A DNA stretch of 64,000 nt from CAVZBW01 sp963778465 (GTDB lineage Bacteria > Actinomycetota > Acidimicrobiia > Acidimicrobiales > RAAP-2), in the NCBI GenBank assembly GCA_963778465.1, contig CAVZUK010000002.1, forward strand, positions 1,178,001 through 1,242,000, read 5' to 3'. This document shows, one piece after another, positions 57,700-64,000 of this stretch. The translations under genes and the position numbers were made by a program. How positions within the stretch are numbered: the stretch's first letter is position 1; each line of letters starts with the position of its first letter. Under the pieces are notes generated by a model, which was not told the DNA's origin, did no database searches, and saw only the letters and a program-made list of their open reading frames with translations.

Positions 57700-60287
57700 G
57701 AGCGCCGGGAGGTCCCTGCCAGCACGGAGCCCAACCGGGGACCCTCGTGGCGACCGAACGAGACGTTGACCTCCAGGCGTTCGAGCGTCTGTGCGACGCT
57801 GCGCTCGCCCGAGGGCAGGGGATGGTCACGCAGGAAGCGGGCGACGGAGCTGGCCAGCTCGGGGTCCGCGCACAGCGTGCGCACGCCGTCCACCATGCGG
57901 CTCAACGTGTTGGTGGGGAAGCGGCCGAGGATCGCGTCCCAGTTCTCGGTGACCCGTTGCCAGACGGTGGGCCCGGCCACCCGGTTGGCGAGGAGGGAGT
58001 GGATCAGGAAGGGAGCGTTCTGGGTGCGCACCTCCTCGAGGGCCAGCGCGAAGGCCCGCTGCGCGAGCGCCACGTCGGGGAAGGCGCTCAGCGAGTACAG
58101 GTAGCGCATCTCCTCCTGGGGGGTGGCGGGCTTGCGGTAGCGCTCGAGCATCAGGTCGAAGTCACCTGGCCGGAGCTGGGCGGCGACCACCTCGAGCACG
58201 GCGGACTCGAGGTCCGGGTCGAGCGGTGACCCCCCTTGCAGCGTTGCGTCGAATCGGGCGAGGGCCTCCCGGCGGACGTCGCCCGCCCGGCCGATGGTGC
58301 CGAGGGTGCGCAGCAACAGCGCCCGCAGGCCGGCGATGCGCTCGCCCTCGCCCTCGGCACGCTCCCAGCCGAGCGCCTCGGCACGGTGCCCGAGCAGGTC
58401 TCGGGTCGCCCCCGCCAGGACCTCGCGATCCCCGTCGGAGGCCACCCGATCGATGAGCCCGAGAGCACCGGCCACGACCTGCCAGGTGGCGGGCTCGTCG
58501 TCGTCGCCCAGGCCGGACGAGAGGGCGAGGAAGTCGCTGAGCTGCGTGCTGCCCGAGAGCGTCAGCGCCCAGGTGTCGGTGAGCAGGTTGAAGCGCTCCA
58601 GCGGGTCCAGGTCGCCCAGGCGGTGCCCGAGCGCCTCGAGGTGCTCGCTCGGATAGGAGACCCGGTAGAAGCCCCAACCCCCGGCGTTGACGACGGCCGA
58701 GGTCCTCGTCTGCGCAACGGTGGCGGGCTCCTCGGAGAGGAGGAGACGCTCGGGCGCACTCGCGCCGTCGAGCGACCGGACGATGACCGGGACCTTCCAC
58801 GGGCCGTGGATGGCGCTGTCGTCCCCCGGCGAGGACGGCCGGTAGGCGAAGGGCGCCTGCGACAGCTCGGCACCGGCCCGCACCAGGGGGAACCCGCCCT
58901 GGAAGATCCAGGTGTCCATCACCTCGCGCACGGGCTCCCCGCTCACCGTCTCGAGCGCGTCCCACAGGTCGCCGGTGTCGGTGTTGGCGTGGGCATGGCG
59001 GCGGAGATAGGCACGGACGCCGTCGCGGAAGACCTCGGGGGTGATGTACTGCTCGAGCATTCGCAGAACCGCCCCGCCCTTTTGGTAGGTGAGGACGTCG
59101 AACATCCCCTCGGCCTCCTCGGGCCGTCCCACGGGGTACTCGACCGGCCGGGTCGAGTGCAGGCCGTCGACCGCGAGTGCGGACTCCCGCTCCAGCCCGA
59201 AGCTGGTCCAGCGCTGCCAGGTGGGCCGGTAGGCGTCGACGCAGAGGATCTCCATGAAGGTGGCAAAGGCCTCGTTGAGCCAGATCCCGTTCCACCAGCG
59301 CATGGTGACGAGATCCCCAAACCACATGTGGGCGATCTCGTGGCTGACCACGTCGGCGATGCGCTCGAGCTCGACTCGGGCCGCCTGGCCCGTGTCCACG
59401 AGGAGGGCCGTCTCGCGGAAGGTGACGCAGCCGAGGTTCTCCATGGCGCCGAAAGCGAAGTCGGGGATCGCGACCAGGTCGAGCTTGTCGCCGGGGTAGG
59501 GCAGGTCGAAGTACTTCGAGAAGAAGCGCAGGGCGTGCGCCGCGACGTCGAGCGCGTGCTCCGTCAGGTGCCCCCGCCCGGGGACGTGGACCACCCTCAC
59601 CGCCACGCCGTCGACGTTGCGGGGCTCGGTCGCCTCGAGTGGTCCCACGATGAAGGCCACGAGATAGGTCGACATCTTGATGGTGGGCGCGAAGCGCACG
59701 GCTCGGCGCCCTCCCGCCAGCGGCGCCTCGGCCACGACCGGGGAATTGGAGAACGCCGCCAGCCCGTCTGCGACCTCCAGGGTGACCTCGAAGACGGCCT
59801 TGCGATCCGGCTCGTCCCAGCAGGGAAAGGCGCGACGTGCGTCGGTCGCCTCCATCTGGGTGGTGGCCACGACGTGCTCCGTCCCCGCATCGTCACGGAA
59901 GGTGCTGCGGTAGAAGCCGTGCAGCTTGTCGTTCAAGATGCCCGAGAACCGGCAGCGCAGCACGGCCGGGCCGGGAGCGAGCTCCTCTTCGACCGCGAAG
60001 ACGACGCGCTCCTCGTCGGGGTCGATTGTCGCCCCCGCCGGGATGGTCCGGCCTTCCTCGTCCTCGACGGAGGACTCGTGGATCGTGAGCTCCGCCGCGT
60101 TGCACACCAAGCTCGTCGTCGGCTCGTGGAGTGTGAGGTCGATCTCCACCCGACCCTCGAAGGTCGCCCCGTCGAGGTCGGGCGAGAGGGTCAGCCGGTA
60201 GCGGTGCGGCTCGGCGGTCCTCGGGAGCCGGTAGCGCTCGTCGGGGGGTGGTGCCTGCTCGCTCGTCGATGGGTTCGGGGTGGGCAT
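57696..60287 (-). CDS. M1-family zinc aminopeptidase (PepN-like)
   Basis: 863 aa, cytoplasmic exopeptidase removing N-terminal residues from peptides. Substrate motif GAMENLG, zinc site H316-E317-x2-H320 in HEIAHMWFGDLVTMRWWNGIWLNEAF with third ligand Glu339. N-terminal beta domain (RYRLTLSPDLDGATFEGRVEIDL) and a C-terminal ERAP1-like helical domain (from ~550) complete the fold, as in tricorn-interacting/puromycin-sensitive enzymes. TAGCCT lies 9 nt before ATG 60287; it heads an operon with the methyltransferase. Confidence 0.93.
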   Translation of the reverse strand: MPTPNPSTSEQAPPPDERYRLPRTAEPHRYRLTLSPDLDGATFEGRVEIDLTLHEPTTSLVCNAAELTIHESSVEDEEGRTIPAGATIDPDEERVVFAVEEELAPGPAVLRCRFSGILNDKLHGFYRSTFRDDAGTEHVVATTQMEATDARRAFPCWDEPDRKAVFEVTLEVADGLAAFSNSPVVAEAPLAGGRRAVRFAPTIKMSTYLVAFIVGPLEATEPRNVDGVAVRVVHVPGRGHLTEHALDVAAHALRFFSKYFDLPYPGDKLDLVAIPDFAFGAMENLGCVTFRETALLVDTGQAARVELERIADVVSHEIAHMWFGDLVTMRWWNGIWLNEAFATFMEILCVDAYRPTWQRWTSFGLERESALAVDGLHSTRPVEYPVGRPEEAEGMFDVLTYQKGGAVLRMLEQYITPEVFRDGVRAYLRRHAHANTDTGDLWDALETVSGEPVREVMDTWIFQGGFPLVRAGAELSQAPFAYRPSSPGDDSAIHGPWKVPVIVRSLDGASAPERLLLSEEPATVAQTRTSAVVNAGGWGFYRVSYPSEHLEALGHRLGDLDPLERFNLLTDTWALTLSGSTQLSDFLALSSGLGDDDEPATWQVVAGALGLIDRVASDGDREVLAGATRDLLGHRAEALGWERAEGEGERIAGLRALLLRTLGTIGRAGDVRREALARFDATLQGGSPLDPDLESAVLEVVAAQLRPGDFDLMLERYRKPATPQEEMRYLYSLSAFPDVALAQRAFALALEEVRTQNAPFLIHSLLANRVAGPTVWQRVTENWDAILGRFPTNTLSRMVDGVRTLCADPELASSVARFLRDHPLPSGERSVAQTLERLEVNVSFGRHEGPRLGSVLAGTSRRS

Positions 60288-60296
60288 CGGTTGGCG

Positions 60297-60302
60297 AGGC
60301 TA
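60297..60302 (-). promoter_or_regulatory. -10 element for the aminopeptidase
   Basis: TAGCCT on the minus strand, 9 nt before ATG 60287. The divergent kinase promoter is 32 nt away. Confidence 0.45.
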
Positions 60303-60333
60303 CAGCGCAGGCCGGCCACCTTCGTCGGCCGGC

Positions 60334-60339
60334 TACCAT
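60334..60339 (+). promoter_or_regulatory. -10 element for the PfkB kinase
   Basis: TACCAT, 9 nt before GTG 60349; supports that start over the longer open frame beginning at 60280. Confidence 0.45.
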
Positions 60340-60348
60340 CGACCAACT

Positions 60349-61386
60349 GTGCCCGGCCCCGACGCGAGTCCTTCCAGCCTGGACGTCGTGGCCATCGGGT
60401 CCCCGCTCGTCGACGTGCTGACCCGGGTCGGCGACGAGCTCCTCGACAAGCTCGGGATGGTCAAGGGGTCGATGGAGCTGGTCGACCTTCCTCGGGCCGA
60501 GGCCATCTACGAGACGATGGGACCGGCCGTCGAGGTCTCCGGCGGCTCTGCGGCCAACACGGTGGCGGGAGTCGCGGCTCTGGGGGGAACCTCCGGCTTC
60601 GTCGGCAAGGTGGCGGATGACCTGCTGGGCTTGGTCTTCACCCACGACATCCGGCAGTCGGGGGTCATCTTCGAGCCGGCCGTTGCCGACGCTGCGGTCG
60701 ATCCGCAGGGTGATCCCGAGCCGCTCGGCACGGGGCGTTGCCTGGTCCTCGTCACCGGGGACGCCGAGCGGACGATGGCGACCCACCTCGGCGTCGCCAC
60801 CACGATCGGGCCGGCCGACGTCCCCGCGGACCTCGTGTCCCGTGCCGGCATCCTCTATCTGGAGGGATACCTCTGGGATCTGCCGCCGGCCAAGGAGGCG
60901 ATGCGCCGGGCCATCGAGGTGGCGCACCGCAGCGACGGGGCCGTTGCGCTGTCGTTGAGCGATCCGTTCTGCGTCGAGCGCCACCGACGGGAATTCCTCG
61001 ATCTCCTGCTCGGGGACGTCGACGTCCTCTTCGCCAACGAGGAGGAAGCGGTGCGGCTGTTCGGCGCCTCCTCGTTGGATCGCGCGGTCGCCGCAACCGA
61101 GGAGACCGGGATCCTCGCCGCGCTGACCCGCGGACCCGACGGGGTGGTCGTGGTCACCCCGTCGGGGCCGGTGGAAGTGCCGGCCGCCCCGGTCGACACG
61201 GTCGCGGACACGACCGGCGCAGGCGACCTCTTCGCGGCAGGCTTCCTCTACGGCCTGGCGCACGGATCGGATCCGGAGCGCTGCGCCCGGCTCGGCGCGC
61301 TCTGCGCGGCGGAGGTCATCAGCCATCTCGGGGCTCGCCCGCAGGGCGACCTCAGGGCCATGGGCCTCGAGTCCGGGCTCCTCTGA
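60349..61386 (+). CDS. PfkB-family carbohydrate/adenosine kinase
   Basis: 345 aa. N-terminal VVAIGSPLVDVLTRV, substrate glycine motif VSGGSAANTVAGVAALGG, lid region, and the PfkB signature 2 DTTGAGDLFAAGFLYG with catalytic base Asp293 and the anion-hole GAG. NEEEAVRLFG precedes it. The combination is typical of the adenosine kinase-like branch annotated in many bacteria. GTG 60349 is used because of the -10 placement; the frame is open from 60280 in non-conserved sequence that overlaps the divergent promoter. Convergent with the next gene, 7 nt gap. Confidence 0.87.
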   Translation: MPGPDASPSSLDVVAIGSPLVDVLTRVGDELLDKLGMVKGSMELVDLPRAEAIYETMGPAVEVSGGSAANTVAGVAALGGTSGFVGKVADDLLGLVFTHDIRQSGVIFEPAVADAAVDPQGDPEPLGTGRCLVLVTGDAERTMATHLGVATTIGPADVPADLVSRAGILYLEGYLWDLPPAKEAMRRAIEVAHRSDGAVALSLSDPFCVERHRREFLDLLLGDVDVLFANEEEAVRLFGASSLDRAVAATEETGILAALTRGPDGVVVVTPSGPVEVPAAPVDTVADTTGAGDLFAAGFLYGLAHGSDPERCARLGALCAAEVISHLGARPQGDLRAMGLESGLL

Positions 61387-61393
61387 CCCGGGG

Positions 61394-62035
61394 TCAGGCG
61401 GTCTCGGCGTCCTCGGGGTCGGGCGGGAGGAACTTGAGGGGGAGGTCGGCGAGTCGCACGAGCGACGAAGCCACCCACCGGGTGAGGGCGCCGATCATCG
61501 GCTCGATGGTCTCGGGCTTGTCCAGGTGCTCCTCTTCGAGGCGGAGCGACCCCTCGTAGCTGGCCTCTACCGCCCAGCGCACGTCGGGCGCGCCAGCCAC
61601 GAGACGCTCGGCGCCGTGCTCGGTGCTGCCGTGCACCTGCTCGATGGTCAGACCCGAGCGCACGAGGGGCTCGGCGCCGATCCGGGGGCTCTCCGGGGAG
61701 AGGACGGCCAGGACCGCCTCCGCGGCCGGCGCCTCGGCGAGGCGCTGGATACGGAGGGCCACCTCGAGGATCACCTCGGGCAGCTCGTCGGGGGTCTCCC
61801 CGATCGACCAGCTGCGATAGGCGGTCTGGCTCCAGGTCGGCCAGTCGATCGAGAGGTCGGCCCGGACCCTCGGGGGCTGCTCCTCCCCGGGCAGGCTGTA
61901 GGAGGTCTCCCAGGAGACGTCCCCCAAGAACACGTCGACCTGGAACCGCTCCTCGACGGCCTGGCGCTCGAGCAGGGCGGAATCGAAAGATTGCCGGATG
62001 GTGGCAATGAGGTCGACGAGGACGTGGTCGATCAC
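61394..62035 (-). CDS. Hypothetical protein (unrecognised family)
   Basis: 213 aa, no membrane segment or signal peptide. Alternating charged and hydrophobic residues suggest an alpha/beta fold: VLVDLIATIRQSFDSALLERQAVEERFQVDVFLGDVSWETSYSLPGEEQPPRVRADLSIDWPTW, and WAVEASYEGSLRLEEEHLDKPETIEPMIGALTRWVASSL. No motif recognised. GTG 62035 has TAGCCT 10 nt upstream, immediately next to the left end of the tnpB element, so any -35 region of this promoter lies within the element. It is convergent with the kinase gene. Confidence 0.6.
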   Translation of the reverse strand: MIDHVLVDLIATIRQSFDSALLERQAVEERFQVDVFLGDVSWETSYSLPGEEQPPRVRADLSIDWPTWSQTAYRSWSIGETPDELPEVILEVALRIQRLAEAPAAEAVLAVLSPESPRIGAEPLVRSGLTIEQVHGSTEHGAERLVAGAPDVRWAVEASYEGSLRLEEEHLDKPETIEPMIGALTRWVASSLVRLADLPLKFLPPDPEDAETA

Positions 62036-62045
62036 AGCGAGGCCG

Positions 62046-62051
62046 AGGCTA
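62046..62051 (-). promoter_or_regulatory. -10 element for the hypothetical gene at 62035
   Basis: TAGCCT on the minus strand, 10 nt before GTG 62035, just outside the hairpin at the left end of the mobile element. Confidence 0.35.
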
Positions 62052-62054
62052 GTA

Positions 62055-63486
62055 CCGGGTCAGGCAACGCTTGCCCGGATTCGGTGGTCACACCTGCCGA
62101 GCACAGTGCGTACATGCCCCGTCAGCGCCCCGCCGATGGCCAGCCCGTCGTCTACCGCACCGCTCGGATCGCCTTGCGCCTCACCCCCGCCCAGAGCCGT
62201 CGCTGCTTCGGGCTCCTACTGGCAGGCGGCGACGTCTGGGCGGCCCTGATCGAGCTGAATTCGTTGCGCTTCCGGCGAGGGGCGAAGCCCCTTCTCGGCT
62301 TCCAAGAGCTCTGCCGGGAAGTGGCCGGGGTGGGGTGGGCGAGCTCTCGGTTCCGGCGCTGCGCTCGGTCCTGCGCCGCTACGCGGATGCCTGCATGGAA
62401 ACGGCCAAGCGCAAACGCCGCGGCGAGCGGGCCCGCTACCCGAGGCGACGCAAGCATCTGGTGCCGCTGCGCTACTACCAGGGGGCCTTCGAGCTCGAGG
62501 ACCGCCGCATCCGATTGTCGATGGCCCGTGGGGCCCCCGAGCTGTGGCTGCGGTTGGCCCGGCCCTTCCCGTACCCCGCCGATCAGGTCCGCTCGGTCAC
62601 CTTGCTTTGCGATGCCGGACGTCTGGTCCTCGACGTCACGGCGGAGGTGCCGGTGACCGCGTGCTCGGGTGCCGCCGTCGCAGGGGTGGATCCCGGGATC
62701 ATCCACCCGTTCGCCGTGGCCGGCGGGACCGAGGCCCTCCTCGTCTCGGGACGGGCCGTCCGGGCCGAGGAACGCCTCCATCTGGCCGACACCAAGGCCC
62801 GTCAGCGAAAGATGGCCCCGAAAGCCCCGCGGCGCGGTCAGACGGGATCGCGGCGTTGGCGAAAGCTCCGAACCAGCCAGCGCCGGGCCGAGGCTCGCCA
62901 CCGCAGACGGGTTCGCCAGGCCCACCACCAGGCGGCCCGGGCCGTGGTCACCTCGGCGAAGCGCCACGACGTGGGCACCCTCGTCGTGGGCGACCCCAAG
63001 GGCATCGCCACGAAGGATGCCGGCCGCTTCCAGAACCGCCGGGTGGCGAACACCTGGCGTCGCACCCATCTCCTCCAGTCCCTCTGCGACAAGGCCGCGG
63101 TGGCGGGGCTCACCGTTGTCCGGATCGACGAGCGGGGGACCTCTTCGACCTGCCCCGAGTGCCACCGGCTTACCCCCAAACCCAAAGGTCGGGCCTTTTG
63201 CTGTCCGCACTGTGGGCACCGAGGTCATCGAGACCTCGTCAGTGCCCGAAACATCGCCGCTCGAGGCGGCGGAACCACGAGGGCACCGGTCCTCGTCCTG
63301 CACCGTCGCGCCGGCACCGTGCCGGCCCGGCGTGATCGGCGTCGTCAGCTCATGGACGAACGTCGATCCTGCCGGGCACCGGGCCGCCCTCTTTCGGAGG
63401 GAGTCGCTCGCCGGAGGTCCCCAATTGTGGAGGGCCTGGCCTGTGGCCACCGGCGAGGATCGGACAACGTGGCGAACGTTGCCTGA
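62055..63486 (+). mobile_element. tnpB-only element (IS200/IS605- or IS607-related) with hairpin ends
   Basis: A single tnpB with no tnpA. The left edge holds a hairpin, GGCAA-CGC-TTGCC (62063-62075), extended by CCGG pairings; the right edge holds CAACGT-GGCGA-ACGTTG (63465-63481). In addition TCAGGCAACG (62060-62069) is exactly inverted as CGTTGCCTGA (63477-63486), which includes the tnpB stop. Exact borders and target sequence cannot be set without an empty-site comparison. Confidence 0.6.
62114..63486 (+). pseudogene. TnpB-family RNA-guided nuclease gene, frame-broken
   Basis: Starts ATG 62114 (MPRQRPADGQPVVYRTARIALRLTPAQSR) and reads to ELCREVAGVG; the rest (GELSVPALRSVLRRYADACM onward) is in the -1 frame, so one base is missing, or slipped, within the G-rich stretch 62327-62339. 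Downstream, RuvC-like residues are present: Asp in VAGVDPGIIHPFAVAG, Glu in VDERGTSSTCPEC, Asp in HRDLVSARNIAA, and the zinc ribbon pairs CPEC and CPHC. The C-terminal ~60 residues after NIAARGG are basic and may be overlapped by the guide RNA scaffold. About 455 aa if repaired. Nuclease parts look intact, so loss may be recent. Confidence 0.78.
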
Positions 63487-63508
63487 AGGGGCACTACTGC
63501 GCCACCGA

Positions 63509-63514
63509 TACCAT
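63509..63514 (+). promoter_or_regulatory. -10 element for the glycerophosphodiesterase gene
   Basis: TACCAT, 6 nt before GTG 63521; leaderless layout. Confidence 0.5.
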
Positions 63515-63520
63515 CATCGC

Positions 63521-64000
63521 GTGCCGTTCCCCAACGTCTGGCTGGAACGCCGGATCATCGCCTACGCGCACCAGGGTGGGGCGTGGGAGCGGCCCTCTTC
63601 GACCCTGGCGGCCATCGAGCACACGCTGGAGGCCGGAGCGAACGCGATCGAGCTGGACGTCCACGCGACGTCGGACGGCCGGCTGGTCGTCTGCCACGAC
63701 ACCACCGTGGACCGGACGACCAACGGCTCGGGAGCCATCGCGGAGACGACGCTGACCGAGCTCCGGCGGCTCGACCCCGCCTACTGGTTCATCCCTGGGG
63801 CCGATGTGACGCCCGGCCGCCCCGCCGAGGAGTACCCGTACCGGGGCCGGGCCCCCGAGGACCCGATGTTCCGCATCGCCACCCTCGACGAGGTGCTCGA
63901 GAGGTTTCCCGGCGTGGTGCTCAACCTCGACATCAAGCGGACCGCGCCGGTGGTCCAACCCTACGAAGCCACGCTCGCGCAGGTGCTCCGCAAGTATGAC
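63521..64000 (+). CDS. Glycerophosphodiester phosphodiesterase, 3' end outside window
   Basis: The first 160 residues are visible and the frame is open at the window edge. IIAYAHQGGAWERPSSTLAAIEHTLEAGANAIELDVHATSDGRLVVCHDTTVDRTTNGSG is the GDPD signature: His of AHQGG, the Glu-Asp pair in IELDVH, and His of VCHD. The insertion-like part PAYWFIPGADVTPGRPAEEYPYRGRAPEDPMFRIATLDEVLERFP before the next strand NLDIKR is typical of a subgroup. It cleaves glycerophosphodiesters to glycerol-3-phosphate and alcohol. No signal peptide, so cytoplasmic. Confidence 0.88.
   Translation, partial: MPFPNVWLERRIIAYAHQGGAWERPSSTLAAIEHTLEAGANAIELDVHATSDGRLVVCHDTTVDRTTNGSGAIAETTLTELRRLDPAYWFIPGADVTPGRPAEEYPYRGRAPEDPMFRIATLDEVLERFPGVVLNLDIKRTAPVVQPYEATLAQVLRKYD

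Overview
The window is very GC-rich and densely coded. Its gene content points to an actinomycete-type bacterium, probably close to the Acidimicrobiia: several acyl-CoA dehydrogenases, a P450, an LLM-type flavin oxidoreductase, KshA-like Rieske oxygenase, CtpE-like P-type ATPase, HAD/GH65 fusion, ABC ATPase with a cyclic-nucleotide domain, and many 4-nt ATGA/GTGA gene overlaps. The placement is inferred from protein families; no rRNA or tRNA gene was seen. A -10-like hexamer (TANNNT) lies 6-10 nt before many ATG/GTG starts, the expected layout of leaderless actinobacterial transcripts.

Layout. 1-6 kb: end of a hotdog thioesterase, a fused indolepyruvate ferredoxin oxidoreductase, and divergently a DUF7064-like protein (frame broken near its start) with a kinase-like phosphotransferase. 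6-8 kb: a three-gene cytochrome b operon without an adjacent Rieske gene. 8-14 kb: a repeat-bearing small protein, a CtpE-like ATPase and an HAD-GH65 disaccharide phosphorylase. 14-16.7 kb: alkylation repair (Ogt diverging from Ada/AlkA) and a DUF2237 protein. 16.7-24 kb: a MarR-SDR pair diverging from a catabolic-looking run (amidohydrolase, SDR, acyl-CoA dehydrogenase, P450, TetR, LLM oxidoreductase). 24-27.6 kb: sulfate ABC importer. 27.6-35 kb: BrkB, ABC exporter with cNMP-binding ATPase, Rieske oxygenase, cNMP-binding patatin, acyltransferase.

35-40 kb: secreted glycine-rich protein, a decayed DUF1275 gene, a frame-broken FAH-family gene, NifU-like protein and acyl-CoA dehydrogenase. 40-43 kb: MarR-MFS operon and another acyl-CoA dehydrogenase. 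43.3-49.4 kb: the most interesting locus, two mirror-image modules, each pairing a soluble MgtE-like sensor (MgtE N domain plus CBS, no membrane domain) with an Nramp-related transporter lacking the usual DPGN and MPH signatures. 49.6-52.9 kb: glycosyltransferase (frame-broken), methyltransferase, prenyltransferase-like protein. 52.8-57 kb: two-component system diverging from a DoxX-Rieske fusion with a cytochrome b-like partner. 57-64 kb: methyltransferase, M1 aminopeptidase, PfkB kinase, an unknown protein, a tnpB element with hairpin ends, and the start of a glycerophosphodiester phosphodiesterase.

Five otherwise well-conserved genes carry single-base frame disruptions (near 4141, 36705, 37115, 50750 and 62327-62339). 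These may be sequence errors or real decay; raw reads would decide.
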